From NCBI GenBank assembly GCA_011316305.1, contig SAUG01000071.1, positions 62,001-126,000 on the forward strand: 64,000 nt of DNA. The letters are read 5' to 3'. Shown here in pieces: positions 62,500 to 64,000 of this stretch. Under the pieces are notes generated by a model. It was not told where the DNA came from. It was given only the letters and a program-made list of their open reading frames with translations, and ran no database searches. Made by a program: the position numbers and the translations under genes. Numbering within the stretch: the stretch's first letter is position 1; each line of letters begins with the position of its first letter. Source of the DNA: Rusavskia elegans (taxonomy: Eukaryota; Ascomycota; Lecanoromycetes; Teloschistales; Teloschistaceae).

Positions 62500-63500
62500 A
62501 ACTATTATCTAATATTTTTCGACTTTAATCTTTAGCGCTAATATAAGGAGTTTTTCCGTCGAATACGGTTTTAATTCTATTATCTACTTCTTCGTCTTTC
62601 TCGCTTTCTTTAATTCTATAAGATACTATCCTAATCTCTTTTTATCCGATAGATAGATAAGATAATTCTTATTATAGCAGGCTGTCTAACTAAATATTAT
62701 ATATTCTCTAGCTTTTTTTTCTTAGTAATTCTTCTATTACTTCGAACTAGTATTCGGTTACCTCGGTTATCTCTTTAGTTAGATAATTTCTTTTAAAGTA
62801 TCCCGTCTTTCCGTATAAATAATAAACTTTAGTCTACGATCCTCTAATTTCGATAGTATCGAGCTCTATTAGATTTCCTTTAAGCTATTTTTAAGCAGGT
62901 CCTATCTTACTAAACGCCTGTTTATCTAAGTATATTTCGTATTATCTAGTATTAATCCTAGTCGCTAGTTTAATAAAAGATACTAGTAAATCTAGTTTTT
63001 CGATTACTATTATAGCTTCCTTAATTCTTATATAGAGTATTTTATAAAAGTAAACTTTTAGGATTTAATCTTCCTAGTCCGTCTTATAAACTAATATTTT
63101 AAACTAAATAGTATAGATAACTACCGACTTCTACTATTTTAGAACTATAAGTCTCTTTTCTATTACTTTATCTTTATTATTATTTCTAAAAGCTTTTTTT
63201 ATAGCCGTAATTAGATTACCGAAAGTATAGAAAATTTATAATATTTTATCTTTCCGATTACTTTCGGTATTATTAAGATAATCTTCTATCCGGAGCTATA
63301 TTTAATTAAAGGTTATCCTTTTTAGATATAATATTATAAACAGAATTTTAATTATTTTATTAGAAAATTGATTTACGTATAATACGAAGTAGATATTTAT
63401 CTAGGTAATCTAAAGTTTTAATAAACCTTTATCTCCTTTATACGTTTTAGGCGTTGCCGTTTTAATAGTATCGTCTTAATCTATAAAACGGGATAACGAA
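62500..63500 (-). pseudogene. Gag pseudogene of element B
   Basis: Minus-strand Gag frame collinear with 2300-3200 of A, including the zinc-knuckle remnant at about 62760-62840. Confidence 0.72.
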
Positions 63501-63523
63501 ACTAATATAGTAAGTCGTTAAAG

Positions 63524-63932
63524 TATAATATCTCTATATATTAGAAGGCGTTACGCTCGAGCCTAGCTATAGCTGTAGACGTAGTCCGAACTACTAAATA
63601 ATAAAAGAGTCCTAGTATAAGTTATTATAACTAGTCCTATATAACTATAGACGTACGGTTATAATATTACGAGATATCTTTATTATAAAGTAATTAAAAA
63701 GAAAATAGTAGATATATATTTAATAATTATATTAATAACTAATAAAAGAAGCTATCTATAGGAGTAATAAACGTTATATATATCGAAAGTAGCCGTAAAG
63801 GCCGATAGATAGCCGTCTACTAAAATTTTTATTAGAAAGAACGGCTATAGCGGCTATAGGCGGCTATAGATAATTAGACTCGTTTATCTAGTTAATTTTC
63901 CAGAGAATCTCTATAGAATCGTGGATGTAATA
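63524..63932 (-). repeat. Right LTR of element B (409 bp)
   Basis: Direct repeat of 60585-60993. It is the 5' LTR for the minus-strand gag. Confidence 0.9.
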
Positions 63933-64000
63933 TTTATATATAATATAATACTATAATTTAAAAATTGATTACTATATACAAAAAAAATATATTGATATAA

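Larger units (their letters stand above)
60585..63932 (-). mobile_element. LTR element B, second copy of A
   Basis: 3348 bp, with 409-bp LTRs at 60585-60993 and 63524-63932 and a perfect 5-bp TSD (tttat at 60580-60584 and 63933-63937). It has the same organisation as A: minus-strand gag on the right, plus-strand conserved frame on the left, no pol. It landed on the right edge of G2 and split that element's TSD. Confidence 0.9.

Overview
The window looks like a heterochromatic, AT-rich block from a filamentous ascomycete (Pezizomycotina; Sordariomycetes is my guess, from the one host gene). About 60 kb is saturated with repeat-induced point mutation (RIP). CpA and TpG are almost missing, TpA is very frequent, CpG survives, and the coding frames of transposons are broken mainly at former Gln and Trp codons (TAA/TAG). 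A GC-normal island (about 53.5-57.0 kb) holds the only intact gene.

Layout. 1-24.75 kb: three copies (C1, C2, C3) of a Ty3/Gypsy element read on the minus strand. C1 is interrupted in its integrase by element A (261-3630). The right LTR of C2 is interrupted by element D (12965-16226). The left LTR of C3 is interrupted by a solo LTR related to element I (17109-17535). 24.75-41.16 kb: Ty3/Gypsy element H on the plus strand (H1, and H2 cut by a hAT element G1 at about 31.9-37.66 kb). 41.16-41.29 kb: an un-RIPed tRNA-related sequence on the minus strand. 41.43-48.98 kb: Ty3/Gypsy element I (403-bp LTRs, plus strand), inserted into a small hAT-type element. 49.2-53.5 kb: more hAT MITEs and RIP debris. 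53.5-57.0 kb: gene island. 57.2-60.58 kb: hAT MITEs and a 2.5-kb hAT derivative (G2). 60.585-63.93 kb: element B, a second copy of A.

The one host gene (53884-56347, four exons, 659 codons) encodes a predicted multi-pass membrane protein of a family I recognise only as uncharacterised in ascomycetes.

Insertions can be ordered because many target-site duplications (TSDs) survive, often differing only by C/T or G/A changes made by RIP after insertion. Three observations may be new. (1) Repeat family E, three copies of about 950 bp, each flanked by a 12-bp TSD and lacking terminal inverted repeats. (2) The A/B elements, with gag on one strand and a second conserved reading frame on the other, and no pol. 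(3) A hAT family with CAGACTGGCC termini whose MITEs share ends with a large copy that carries a transposase.

Limits: element boundaries were set by comparing copies by eye. Frames in RIPed DNA are inferred through stops. No database search was possible, so family names rest on motif recognition.
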